The position numbers and the translations under genes were made by a program. A stretch of 64,000 nucleotides of DNA from Pseudomonas sp. GR 6-02 (GTDB lineage Bacteria > Pseudomonadota > Gammaproteobacteria > Pseudomonadales > Pseudomonadaceae): positions 1,311,001 to 1,375,000 of the forward strand of contig NZ_CP011567.1 of NCBI RefSeq assembly GCF_001655615.1, read 5' to 3'. Below, piece after piece: positions 19,869 to 28,212 of this stretch (its first letter is position 1; each line of letters starts with the position of its first letter). The notes under the pieces are model-generated. The model was not told where the DNA came from. It saw nothing but the letters and a program-made list of their open reading frames with translations, and ran no database searches.

Positions 19869-20780
19869 ATGAACAAGCCCGCCCTGCCATCGATTCCGGT
19901 GTTCAAACTCTACGGTGAAAGCCTGGATTGGCCGACCCCCGATTTGCTCCACTGTGAAACCATTTCAAAACGCAGCCGCGAACATCAATGGGAAATAAAA
20001 CCCCATCGCCACGCTGATTTGTGTCAGTTGCTCTTCGTCTTCAAAGGTCAGGCAGAGCTTGAGATCGAAGGGAAACGCTCACAATTGGCTGAGCCGGCAA
20101 TCATCATTCTGCCGCCGTTATCGGTGCATGGTTATCGGTTTTCCGAGGACGTCGAAGGGTTCGTCGTCACCCTGGCCGCGCCGCTGGTCGCCCATCTTCA
20201 GGCGCAGTTGGGCAATTCGGTAAATGCCCTGGCCCAAGCCGAAAGCTACCCGGCGGGCAAGGACAGCGAGTACCTCAACAGCCTGTTTTCAGCGCTGCAA
20301 AGCGAATACACCGGCCATCAACCGGCGCGGGAAATGCTCATGCATTCGCTGGTCAGCGTGATCATGGTGTGGGTCAGCCGTCAGGTGATCCAGCGCCGCG
20401 CTGCCAATCAGCGTCCGCAGCGTGCCCGGGAATACCTCAACGGTTTTATCCAGCTGGTGGAGGAGACCTATCGCCAGCACGTCAAGGTCGAGGACCTGGC
20501 CCATCGGCTGGGGATTTCCGTGTCCCACCTCAACGGCACGTGCCGTGAACTGGCGGGGCAGCCGGCGTTGCAGATCATGCACGAGCGTCAGTTGCTGGAG
20601 GCCAAGCGCTTGCTGACCTACACCAGCATGACCATTTATGAAATGTCCGATGTGCTGGGGTTTTCCGATCCGACCAACTTCACACGCTTGTTCCGACGTC
20701 GGGTGGGGATCTCGCCCAAGGCTTTTCGCGACCGCTTGAAGGCCGATCAGGACGCTGCCGATCAGAAGAGCGAGACCTGA
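19869..20780 (+). CDS. pobR: AraC-family regulator of pobA
   Basis: A 303-residue AraC/XylS regulator. An N-terminal cupin-like sensing domain contains HRHADLCQLLFVFKGQAELE. The C-terminal double helix-turn-helix is visible in VEDLAHRLGISVSHLNGTCRELAGQPALQIM and SDVLGFSDPTNFTRLFRRRVGISPKAFR. Start chosen at 19869 because the conserved N-terminus begins there. It is transcribed divergently from pobA across a 179-bp gap, the usual layout for the AraC-type PobR/PobC activators that respond to 4-hydroxybenzoate. Confidence 0.82.
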   Translation: MNKPALPSIPVFKLYGESLDWPTPDLLHCETISKRSREHQWEIKPHRHADLCQLLFVFKGQAELEIEGKRSQLAEPAIIILPPLSVHGYRFSEDVEGFVVTLAAPLVAHLQAQLGNSVNALAQAESYPAGKDSEYLNSLFSALQSEYTGHQPAREMLMHSLVSVIMVWVSRQVIQRRAANQRPQRAREYLNGFIQLVEETYRQHVKVEDLAHRLGISVSHLNGTCRELAGQPALQIMHERQLLEAKRLLTYTSMTIYEMSDVLGFSDPTNFTRLFRRRVGISPKAFRDRLKADQDAADQKSET

Positions 20781-20802
20781 CCCCCTCACCACAAGGTGTT
20801 CG

Positions 20803-20979
20803 TCAGCGGAGGGCGTTGAGGCTTGCGCTGTGGGGGATGCAGCGCTCGAAGTTGCAGCTCGCGAAGTCATGGGGCACTTTGCGCAACTGTTCGACACGCC
20901 AGGCGGCTGTGCCATACAGCGCCAGCGTCGCCGCGCAGGTGATGAAAATGGCGAGGTATCTTCTTGTTTTGATGTTCAT
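20803..20979 (-). CDS. Small single-span membrane protein of unknown function
   Basis: A 58-residue protein with one hydrophobic segment (YLAIFITCAATLALYGTAAW) followed by a short Cys-containing tail (ASCNFERCIPHS). Start at 20979 has GAGG seven bases upstream. It is convergent with the AraC gene, with only 22 bases between their ends. I do not recognise a family. Confidence 0.45.
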   Translation of the reverse strand: MNIKTRRYLAIFITCAATLALYGTAAWRVEQLRKVPHDFASCNFERCIPHSASLNALR

Positions 20980-21073
20980 GGCGTTGACCTCTGAACGAAT
21001 ACCCTTGGGTACTGCTTTGAGCATAGGTCAGCGCCGGTGAGTTGCCATCAAAACCACCCCACATTTGCTCCGG

Positions 21074-21979
21074 TTAAAGGCCCACATCCCATGCCGGTTC
21101 TTCGGGAAATCTGAGCACCAGAAAATCCAGCATGCTGCGCAACGCCACCGGCATGTGCTTGCGTGAGGCATACACCGCATAGATGTTCATCTGACGGGGC
21201 TCGGCCTGGGGCAGCAGGCGGATCAGTTCGCCGCTGTGGATATGCATGCCGGCCAGGTAACTGGGCAGCATCGCCACACCGGCCCCGGCCATCGCCGCGC
21301 GCAACAGCGTGCTGGCTTCGTTGGCGCTGATGTTGCCCTGTACCGGCACCGAGACCGGTTCGCCATCCTGCTCGAAATGCCAGAGGCTTTTGCCGAAGTA
21401 GGAGTGGGTCAGGCAATTGTGCAGGCTCAGGTCTTCGACCCGCTGCGGCGCCGGGTGCTCGCGCAGGTAAGCGGGGGAGGCGCAGATCACCGAGCGGCAG
21501 ACCGTCAGCCGCCGGGCGATCAGGTTCGGGTCCAGGTCGTTGCTGGTGCGGATGGCCAGGTCGATGCGCTCATCCACCAGGTTCACCGTGCGGTCGAGCA
21601 TTTGCAGATCGATGCTTACGCCGGGGTAACGTTTGACGTAGGCGGCCATGGCATCGGCCAGTTGCGCCTGGCCGAACGAGGTGCTGACGCTGATCCGCAG
21701 CAGGCCGCGCGGTGCGTCGTCCGGCTCGCTGACGGCGGCTTGCATGTCGCTGGATAAATCGAGCATCTGCCGGCACCGGGGCAGGATTTCACTGCCGGCG
21801 GCGGTCAGGCTCAATTTGCGCGTGGTGCGGTGCATCAGGCGTGCGCCGACCCAATCTTCCAGCTCCGCCAGATACCGTGAAACCACCGGCCGCGACAGGT
21901 CCAGGTGATCGGCGGCGGCCGATTGGCTGCCCAGGTCCACCACCGTGACGAACACCCGCATTGCTTGTAGACGATCCAT
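21074..21979 (-). CDS. LysR-family transcriptional regulator
   Basis: A 301-residue LysR regulator with helix-turn-helix SQSAAADHLDLSRPVVSRYLAELEDWVG in residues 18-45 and a substrate-binding domain from about 90. It resembles the large DsdA/CrgA-like subgroup. It is divergent from the periplasmic metallo-beta-lactamase-fold gene across a 114-bp gap and probably controls it. Confidence 0.88.
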   Translation of the reverse strand: MDRLQAMRVFVTVVDLGSQSAAADHLDLSRPVVSRYLAELEDWVGARLMHRTTRKLSLTAAGSEILPRCRQMLDLSSDMQAAVSEPDDAPRGLLRISVSTSFGQAQLADAMAAYVKRYPGVSIDLQMLDRTVNLVDERIDLAIRTSNDLDPNLIARRLTVCRSVICASPAYLREHPAPQRVEDLSLHNCLTHSYFGKSLWHFEQDGEPVSVPVQGNISANEASTLLRAAMAGAGVAMLPSYLAGMHIHSGELIRLLPQAEPRQMNIYAVYASRKHMPVALRSMLDFLVLRFPEEPAWDVGL

Positions 21980-22093
21980 GATTTGCCCGCTTTCAGAAAC
22001 AAACTATGTTCAAGCATCGCATTTTTTGTATCGAACCAGGCAACTAAGCTCTGTCCCATCGCCAAGCACGGCATTCGGACAACGGAGCAACAG

Positions 22094-22975
22094 ATGATCG
22101 GCTTCACTTCAATCAAACGCATTCTTCTGGCAACCGCCGCACTGGGCTTCGCGGCCCACGCCGCTGCGGCGTCGACCCTGACCCTGGACGTCTACAACCC
22201 GGGCACCAACGCGATCTTCCCAGTGACCTCGGTACTGGTCAGCGGCGAGAAGGAAGCGATTCTGGTGGACGCACAATTCGGCAAATCCCAGGCCGAACAA
22301 GTGGTGGAAAAAATCCGCGCCAGCGGCAAGCAACTGACCACCATCTACATCAGCCACGGTGACCCGGATTACTACTTCGGCCTCGACACCGTGACCAAAG
22401 CGTTCCCGAAAGCCAAGGTACTGGCCTCGCAACCGACGGTTGATCACATCAAGAAAACCGTCGACGGCAAACTGGCGTTCTGGGGTCCGAAAATGGGCGC
22501 CGACGTGCCGAACAAAACCATCGTGCCGCACGTGCTCAAGGGCGACAGCCTGATGCTGGAAGGGCAGAAACTGCAGGTGCTCGGCCTGGATGGCAAGCAA
22601 CCGGATCGCAGCTTTGTGTGGATTCCGTCGATCAAGGCAGTGGTCGGTGGCGTGGTTGTCGCCGAAAACATTCATGTGTGGATGGCTGATACCCAGACCG
22701 CGCAGTCCCATGCCGATTGGCTGACGACGCTGCACACGATCGAAGCCTTGAAGCCGAACACCGTCGTGCCGGGTCACTACCTGGGCGAGAGCGCTCGCTC
22801 CCTGGCGGCTGTGCGGTTCACCGCTGATTACATCAAGGCTTTCGACGAAGAAACCGCCAAGGCGAAAGATTCAGCCGAACTGATCGGCGCGATGAAAAAA
22901 CGCTACCCGACCCTGGGCGAAGAAAGCTCGTTGGAGCTGAGCGCCAAAGTCGCCAAGGGCGAGATGAAGTGGTAA
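22094..22975 (+). CDS. Exported metallo-beta-lactamase-fold protein with degenerate metal motif
   Basis: A 293-residue protein with a Sec signal peptide (residues 1-26, ending AAHAAAA). It has a metallo-beta-lactamase fold: ILVDAQFGKSQAEQV, YISHGDPDYYFG, and a late PGHYLGESARS. The usual HxHxDH zinc motif reads HGDPDY here, so two histidine ligands are missing and hydrolase activity is uncertain. GGAG lies five bases before the ATG. The divergent LysR gene is the likely regulator. Confidence 0.75.
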   Translation: MIGFTSIKRILLATAALGFAAHAAAASTLTLDVYNPGTNAIFPVTSVLVSGEKEAILVDAQFGKSQAEQVVEKIRASGKQLTTIYISHGDPDYYFGLDTVTKAFPKAKVLASQPTVDHIKKTVDGKLAFWGPKMGADVPNKTIVPHVLKGDSLMLEGQKLQVLGLDGKQPDRSFVWIPSIKAVVGGVVVAENIHVWMADTQTAQSHADWLTTLHTIEALKPNTVVPGHYLGESARSLAAVRFTADYIKAFDEETAKAKDSAELIGAMKKRYPTLGEESSLELSAKVAKGEMKW

Positions 22976-23004
22976 CCCGTCGGACCTGAAACTGAACAAG
23001 CCTT

Positions 23005-23125
23005 TGTGGCGAGGGAGCTTGCTCCCGCTCGGCTGCGAAGCAGTCGTAAAACCTGTAAATGCGGTGTACCTGATGGAGTGCAGGGAGCGCTTCGCACTCC
23101 AGCGGGAGCAAGCTCCCTCGCCACA
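23005..23125. repeat. REPIN copy 2
   Basis: The arm TGTGGCGAGGGAGCTTG... at 23005 is mirrored by an inverted copy ending at 23125. Pairing extends outward to CCTTTG/CAAAGG. It fills most of the gap between the two flanking co-directional genes. Confidence 0.9.
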
Positions 23126-23183
23126 AAGGTTGTGCTGATTACACACACGCTATACATCACAGTTACATCAACTGGAGAACGTC

Positions 23184-23798
23184 ATGAGCAAAATCGCAAT
23201 CATCGGTGCCACCGGTCGTGCCGGTAGCCAACTGTTGGAAGAAGCCCTGCGTCGCGGTCACAGCGTCACCGCCATCGCCCGCGACACCTCGAAAATCGGC
23301 CAGCGTGCCGGTGTCGTCAGCAAAAACGTCGACGTGCTCGATGCTGCCGCTTTGCAAGCCGCCGTCGCTGGCCATGATGCAGTAATCAGTGCTGCACATT
23401 TCTCCACCATCCCCGCCAGCGCCGTCATCGAGCCGGTGAAGCAGGCCGGGGTCAAGCGTCTGCTGGTGGTGGGCGGTGCCGGTTCGCTGTTGCTGCCGGG
23501 CGGCACCCGGGTGATCGACAGCGAAGGTTTTCCGCCGGAGTACAAGGCTGAGGCCAGCGCCGGTGCCGATTTCCTCAACACTTTGCGTCAGGAACGGGAC
23601 CTGGACTGGACCTTCCTGTCGCCGTCGGCGGAGTTTGTCGAAGGTGAGCGTACCGGCACGTTTCGAGTCGGCAAGGATGACTTGCTGGTGAGTGCGCAGG
23701 GCCGCAGCTGGATTACCTTTGCCGATTACGCGATCGCGTTGCTGGATGAAGTGGAAACGCCGAAGCATTCCCGCCAGCGGTTTACGGTCGGGTATTAA
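23184..23798 (+). CDS. NAD(P)H-binding oxidoreductase, atypical SDR
   Basis: A 204-residue Rossmann protein with the glycine-rich motif IIGATGRAGSQLLEEAL at residues 6-22 and LLVVGGAGSLLL near 92. It belongs to the NAD(P)H-binding, NmrA/YwnB-like atypical SDR group, which lacks a Tyr-x3-Lys pair. The substrate is unknown. Start at 23184 has GGAG nearby (TGGAGAACGTC). Confidence 0.8.
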   Translation: MSKIAIIGATGRAGSQLLEEALRRGHSVTAIARDTSKIGQRAGVVSKNVDVLDAAALQAAVAGHDAVISAAHFSTIPASAVIEPVKQAGVKRLLVVGGAGSLLLPGGTRVIDSEGFPPEYKAEASAGADFLNTLRQERDLDWTFLSPSAEFVEGERTGTFRVGKDDLLVSAQGRSWITFADYAIALLDEVETPKHSRQRFTVGY

Positions 23799-23816
23799 CT
23801 TCGCAACACCACATCC

Positions 23817-23847
23817 CCTGTAGCAGCCGAACGCAGGCTGCTACAGG
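23817..23847. repeat. Short palindrome (CTGTAGCAGC family)
   Basis: CCTGTAGCAGCC, a seven-base loop, then GGCTGCTACAGG gives a 12-bp stem between two convergent genes. It belongs to the same repeat family as the composite at 43111-43279 and may stop transcription from either side, though it lacks a T tract. Confidence 0.7.
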
Positions 23848-23858
23848 GCGATTTCGGT

Positions 23859-24740
23859 TCAGCGTGCCTGCGCCTGCTCCACCAACCACCCCATCAATTC
23901 GCGCAACTTCGGCGAAGGCGCAGGTTTTTCGGGGAACACCAGGTAATACGCCAATCCGGTTTTCACCTTCAAATCAAAGGGCATGACCAGCCGCCCGGCG
24001 CTCAGGTCATCGCCGATCAACGACCAATCGCCAATCGCCACGCCTGTCCCCTGGGACGCCATCGACATCGCCAGGTCCAGGGTTTCGAAATGCTGGCCCT
24101 TGCCGACATTGCTCAGATGAATATCCGCCGCTTTCAACCAGGCTTTCCAGTCCCGTTCATCCCGGGTCGGATGCAGTAACAAGTGCTGTTGCAGGTCTGC
24201 CGGTGTCTGCAAGGCCAGTGGCCCTTCAAGCATCGGCCGGGAACACACGGGCGTCAGTTGCTCATCGAACAAATGATGGGAGGCCAGTGAGCTCTCCGGC
24301 GGCGGGCCATACATCACCGCCGCGTCGAATTGTTCACGATGAAAGTCCACGCCGTGTTTCACCGTGGTGGTCAATTCCACCGGCACATCCGGGCGTTCCT
24401 TTTGCCACTGCAACAGGCGCGGCAACAGCCAGCGCATCACGCAGGTCGGCGCCTTGAGTTGCAAGGTTTCGCGCTTCTCGCCGATCTGCTCCACGGCCTC
24501 ATCGATCAGGCCGAAAATCTGCTGCACCCGTGGCAACCACTCACGTCCTTCGGCGGTCAGGCTCAAGCCCCGCGCCTGGCGAATGAACAGTTCATAGCCC
24601 AGATGATCTTCCAGCCCGGCGATCTGCCGGCTCACCGCGCCTTGGGTGATGTGCAGCTGTTCGGCGGCCCGGGTGAAGTTGCAGCACTGCGCGGTGATCA
24701 GAAAAGTGTGCAGCGCCGGCAGGGGAGGCAGTCGTTTCAT
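23859..24740 (-). CDS. LysR-family regulator (GcvA-like) next to aruI
   Basis: A 293-residue LysR regulator. Its N-terminus RLPPLPALHTFLITAQCCNFTRAAEQLHITQGAVSRQIAGLE is typical of the GcvA/AmpR subgroup, and its effector domain runs from about residue 90. It is divergent from the decarboxylase and aldehyde dehydrogenase operon across a 159-bp gap, so it is the likely activator of that operon, responding to an arginine-derived metabolite (inferred). Confidence 0.87.
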   Translation of the reverse strand: MKRLPPLPALHTFLITAQCCNFTRAAEQLHITQGAVSRQIAGLEDHLGYELFIRQARGLSLTAEGREWLPRVQQIFGLIDEAVEQIGEKRETLQLKAPTCVMRWLLPRLLQWQKERPDVPVELTTTVKHGVDFHREQFDAAVMYGPPPESSLASHHLFDEQLTPVCSRPMLEGPLALQTPADLQQHLLLHPTRDERDWKAWLKAADIHLSNVGKGQHFETLDLAMSMASQGTGVAIGDWSLIGDDLSAGRLVMPFDLKVKTGLAYYLVFPEKPAPSPKLRELMGWLVEQAQAR

Positions 24741-24899
24741 TGGGATCCAAGGTATGACGTGAGGACATGGCTAGTATGACTTTTTATCCATTGTTGCGGC
24801 TATGTGTCGCCCGTTCCAATGAGGCCATTCCCGGGCCTGCCAATCCATCATAAACACTGCGCAGGCCCGGCGTCTCAAACGAACAAAAAGGGCAAACAC

Positions 24900-26537
24900 A
24901 TGGCGACGTGCGGCGAAGTATTGGTCAAGTTACTCGAAGATTACGGGGTCGAGCAGGTGTTCGGCATCCCTGGGGTGCATACCGTGGAGCTGTATCGCGG
25001 GCTGGCCCGTTCGAGCATCAACCACGTCACTCCACGTCACGAACAGGGCGCCGGGTTCATGGCCGACGGCTATGCTCGCACCAGCGGTAAGCCGGGCGTG
25101 TGCTTCATCATCACCGGCCCCGGCATGACCAACATCACCACCGCCATGGGCCAGGCTTACGCCGACTCGATCCCGATGCTGGTGATCTCCAGCGTGCAAT
25201 CGCGCAGCCAATTGGGCGGCGGGCGCGGCAAGCTGCATGAGCTGCCGAACCAGAGCGCACTGGTCGGCGGCGTGGCGGCGTTCTCCCATACCTTGATGTC
25301 GGCGGCAGAATTGCCGGGCGTATTGGCGCGGGCCTTCGCGCTGTTCCAGGCCGGTCGCCCGCGTCCGGTGCACATCGAAATCCCGTTGGACGTACTGGTC
25401 GAAGAGGCCGATGACCTGCTCGCCAGCGTGCCGGTGAACATCGATCGTGCCGGTGCTTCGCCCAGCGCGATCAGCCGCATGACCGACCTGCTGGCCGGTG
25501 CCAAGCGCCCGTTGATTCTTGCTGGTGGCGGCGCCATCGATGCGGCGGCCGAACTGACTGAACTGGCCGAGCTGCTGGATGCGCCAGTGGCCCTGACCAT
25601 CAATGCCAAAGGCATGCTCGAATCCAGCCATCCGCTGCTGATCGGTTCGACCCAAAGCCTGGTGGCCACCCGTGCGCTGGTGGCCGAGGCTGACGTGGTG
25701 CTGGCCATCGGCACCGAACTGGCCGAAACCGATTACGACATCACCTTCGCCGGCGGCTTCGAAATCCCGGGCGTGCTGCTGCGCGTGGACATCGACCCAG
25801 ACCAGACCGTGCGTAATTACCCGCCGAAGGTGGCGTTGGTGGCCGACTCGCGCAATGCCGCCCAGGCCCTGCTGAGTGCGCTGTCCCACAAGTCGCTGGC
25901 CGAGCGCCGCAATGACTGGGGCCAGGTGCGCGCCGCTCGCTTGCGAGAAGAGCTCGCCGCGACCTGGGACGCCCCGACCCTGGCCCAGACCCGCTTCCTG
26001 GAAACCGTGCTGTACGAATTGCCGAACGCGGTGTTCGTCGGCGATTCGACCCAACCGGTGTACACCGGCAACCTGACCTTCAACCCGGAGCGTCCGCGTC
26101 GCTGGTTCAACTCGTCCACCGGTTACGGCACCCTCGGTTACGCCTTGCCGGCGGCGATTGGCGCCTGGCTCGGTGGCAGCGTCGAAGGCGGCACGCGCCC
26201 TCCGGTGGTGTGCCTGATCGGCGACGGCGGCCTGCAATTCACCTTGCCGGAACTGGCCAGTGCGGTGGAAGCGCGTACGCCGGTGATCGTGTTGCTGTGG
26301 AATAACCAGGGCTACGAAGAGATCAAGAAATACATGGTCAACCGCGCCATCGAGCCGGTGGGCGTGGACATCTATACCCCGGACTTTATCGGTGTGGCCA
26401 AGGCCCTGGGCTGTGCGGCCGAAGCGGTCAACAGTGTTGACGGATTGCGTGATGCGTTGCGCCTGGCCACCGATCGTCAGGGCCCGACCCTGATTGAAAT
26501 CGACCAGACCCAGTGGATGAAGGCGGTGTCGCAATGA
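24900..26537 (+). CDS. aruI: Thiamine-diphosphate decarboxylase, probable 5-guanidino-2-oxopentanoate decarboxylase
   Basis: A 545-residue ThDP enzyme of the acetolactate-synthase/pyruvate-decarboxylase family. The catalytic glutamate is in RHEQGAGFMADGYAR near residue 50, and the ThDP-binding motif runs from GDGGLQF to LLWNNQGY near 440-470. The sequence around FGIPGVHTVELYRGLA resembles my recollection of P. aeruginosa AruI, which decarboxylates 2-ketoarginine to 4-guanidinobutyraldehyde. The next gene is an aldehyde dehydrogenase starting inside its stop codon (ATGA), the expected next step. Another 2-oxo acid decarboxylase or a catabolic ALS remains possible. Start at 24900 follows an AAAGGG stretch. 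Confidence 0.72.
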   Translation: MATCGEVLVKLLEDYGVEQVFGIPGVHTVELYRGLARSSINHVTPRHEQGAGFMADGYARTSGKPGVCFIITGPGMTNITTAMGQAYADSIPMLVISSVQSRSQLGGGRGKLHELPNQSALVGGVAAFSHTLMSAAELPGVLARAFALFQAGRPRPVHIEIPLDVLVEEADDLLASVPVNIDRAGASPSAISRMTDLLAGAKRPLILAGGGAIDAAAELTELAELLDAPVALTINAKGMLESSHPLLIGSTQSLVATRALVAEADVVLAIGTELAETDYDITFAGGFEIPGVLLRVDIDPDQTVRNYPPKVALVADSRNAAQALLSALSHKSLAERRNDWGQVRAARLREELAATWDAPTLAQTRFLETVLYELPNAVFVGDSTQPVYTGNLTFNPERPRRWFNSSTGYGTLGYALPAAIGAWLGGSVEGGTRPPVVCLIGDGGLQFTLPELASAVEARTPVIVLLWNNQGYEEIKKYMVNRAIEPVGVDIYTPDFIGVAKALGCAAEAVNSVDGLRDALRLATDRQGPTLIEIDQTQWMKAVSQ

Positions 26538-27994
26538 GTGCTCCCATGACCTTTCCGACGACCCTTGACGGCCTGTTCATCGATGGCCAATGGTCCGCTG
26601 GCAACGAACATCTGCGCGTGATCAACCCGGCGACCGAAGCCCTGCTGACCACCGTTAACGGCGGCGATGCACACGCTGTCGATCAGGCCGTCACCGCGGC
26701 GGCCAACGCTTTTAAGCAATGGTCGAAAACCACCGGAGCCGAGCGTGGGGCGATCCTGCGCAGAATCTCCGCAGGCGTGCAGGCCGGGCGCGAACAGTTG
26801 ATGAAGTTGCAGTCGAGCAACAACGGCAAACCGTTGTTCGAAGCGGCCATCGACGTCGACGACGTGATCGCCACCTTCGAGTATTACGCCGGTCTGGCTG
26901 AAGGCCTGGACGCGAAACAAGACAGCGCCGTGGCGTTGCCGAGTGACGATTTCAGCGCCCGCTTGCGCCGTGAACCGTGCGGCGTGGTCGGCCTGATCGT
27001 GCCGTGGAATTTCCCGATGGTCACCACCGCCTGGAAACTCGCCCCGGCCCTGGCCGCCGGTTGCTGCGTGGTGCTCAAACCGTCTGAAGTGACGCCGCTG
27101 CCGGAACTGGAACTGGCGACGATCATTGCCGAGGCCGGCCTGCCAGACGGCGTGTTCAACCTGGTCTGCGGCACCGGCCTTGCCGTTGGCGCACCGCTGT
27201 CGGCTGACCCGCGCATCGCCAAGATTTCCTTCACCGGCAGCAATGCGGTGGGCGTGCAGGTGATGCAGCGGGCGGCGGAAACCGTGAAAGGCGTGAGCCT
27301 GGAACTGGGCGGTAAATCCTCGCTGCTGGTGCTCGCCGATGCCGATATCGAACTGGCCGTGGAAGTGGCCTGTGGCGGCGGTTTCTTCAACGCCGGGCAG
27401 ATGTGTTCCGCCACCAGCCGCGTACTGGTCGCCGATGAACTGGCGGATGAATTTGTCGCGCGATTGAAGGCCCGTGCCGAAGCCATTCGCGTGGCCGACC
27501 CGTTCGACCCGAACGTGGAGATGGGCGCACTGGTCAACCAGGCGCAATACCAGCGGGTGCTGGGCCACATCGATCGCGGTTTGAGCGCTGGCGCGAAGCT
27601 GATCTGCGGCGGCAATCGCCCGGCGGACCTTTCACGCGGATATTTTTTGCAGCCAACCGTTTTCATCGACGCGCCCCTCGAGAGTGCGTTGTGGTGCGAA
27701 GAGATTTTCGGTCCGGTGATTTGCGTGCGCAGTTTCAGCTCTGAAGCCGAGGCGATCGCCTTGGCCAACGACAGCCCGTTCGGTCTGGTGGCCAGTGTGG
27801 TCACGCGCGACAGCGAGGCCGCCGATCGGGTCGCCAACGCTTTGCAGGCGGGGCTTGTGTGGATCAACGCGCCGCAAGTGATCTTCCCGCAGACCGCCTG
27901 GGGTGGCTACAAACAGAGCAGCATCGGCCGCGAATTGGGGCCGTGGGGCTTGCAGGCTTTCCAGGAAATCAAACACGTGATTCGGGCCGTCTGA
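26534..27994 (+). CDS. NAD(P)-dependent aldehyde dehydrogenase, possibly 4-guanidinobutyraldehyde dehydrogenase
   Basis: A 486-residue member of the aldehyde dehydrogenase superfamily. The active-site region ELGGKS provides the general-base Glu, and GQMCSATSRV the catalytic Cys. GSNAVGVQV is the nucleotide-binding loop and PWNFPMVTTAWKLAPALAAG the N-motif. It overlaps the preceding decarboxylase by four bases (ATGA), so the two are co-translated. It would oxidise the aldehyde made by AruI to 4-guanidinobutyrate, like KauB; betaine-aldehyde-type substrates are an alternative. Confidence 0.85.
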   Translation: MSAPMTFPTTLDGLFIDGQWSAGNEHLRVINPATEALLTTVNGGDAHAVDQAVTAAANAFKQWSKTTGAERGAILRRISAGVQAGREQLMKLQSSNNGKPLFEAAIDVDDVIATFEYYAGLAEGLDAKQDSAVALPSDDFSARLRREPCGVVGLIVPWNFPMVTTAWKLAPALAAGCCVVLKPSEVTPLPELELATIIAEAGLPDGVFNLVCGTGLAVGAPLSADPRIAKISFTGSNAVGVQVMQRAAETVKGVSLELGGKSSLLVLADADIELAVEVACGGGFFNAGQMCSATSRVLVADELADEFVARLKARAEAIRVADPFDPNVEMGALVNQAQYQRVLGHIDRGLSAGAKLICGGNRPADLSRGYFLQPTVFIDAPLESALWCEEIFGPVICVRSFSSEAEAIALANDSPFGLVASVVTRDSEAADRVANALQAGLVWINAPQVIFPQTAWGGYKQSSIGRELGPWGLQAFQEIKHVIRAV

Positions 27995-28012
27995 CAGCAC
28001 GAAAACAGTGAG

Positions 28013-28039
28013 CGCATGCCTCGAAAGGAGGCATGCGCC
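28013..28039. other. Hairpin between the aldehyde dehydrogenase and ABC operons
   Basis: GCGCATGCCTC, then GAAAG, then GAGGCATGCGC gives an 11-bp stem 18 bases past the aldehyde dehydrogenase stop. It lacks a T tract, so it may be an mRNA end protector rather than a classical terminator. Confidence 0.55.
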
Positions 28040-28150
28040 AGGGTCATGGCTTCAATGAGTATTTATCGATAGTCAGGTGTTTTGCACGACCTCAGGATGA
28101 ACCCGCAGGTCAAGCTCAAGTCCTTTGAAACCGGGGACTTCAAGCCGATC

Positions 28151-28166
28151 TGGCCGCGCGGATGCA
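28151..28166 (+). promoter_or_regulatory. Candidate sigma-54 promoter of the ABC transporter operon
   Basis: TGGCCGCGCGGATGCA has GG and GC separated by exactly ten bases, with TGGC and TGCA ends matching the -24/-12 pattern. A start near 28177 would leave a leader of about 36 bases before the ATG at 28213. The middle of the -24 element (CCG for CAC) is off consensus, so this is moderate evidence. Confidence 0.45.
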
Positions 28167-28212
28167 ACGGTTGCGACCAACCTCATACTTAAAAAAACAA
28201 AGGGAGTCCTTC

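Noticed and set aside
24930..26534. 534-codon minus-strand frame opposite aruI
   Set aside because: Antisense to a ThDP enzyme with intact catalytic motifs; no plausible protein features.
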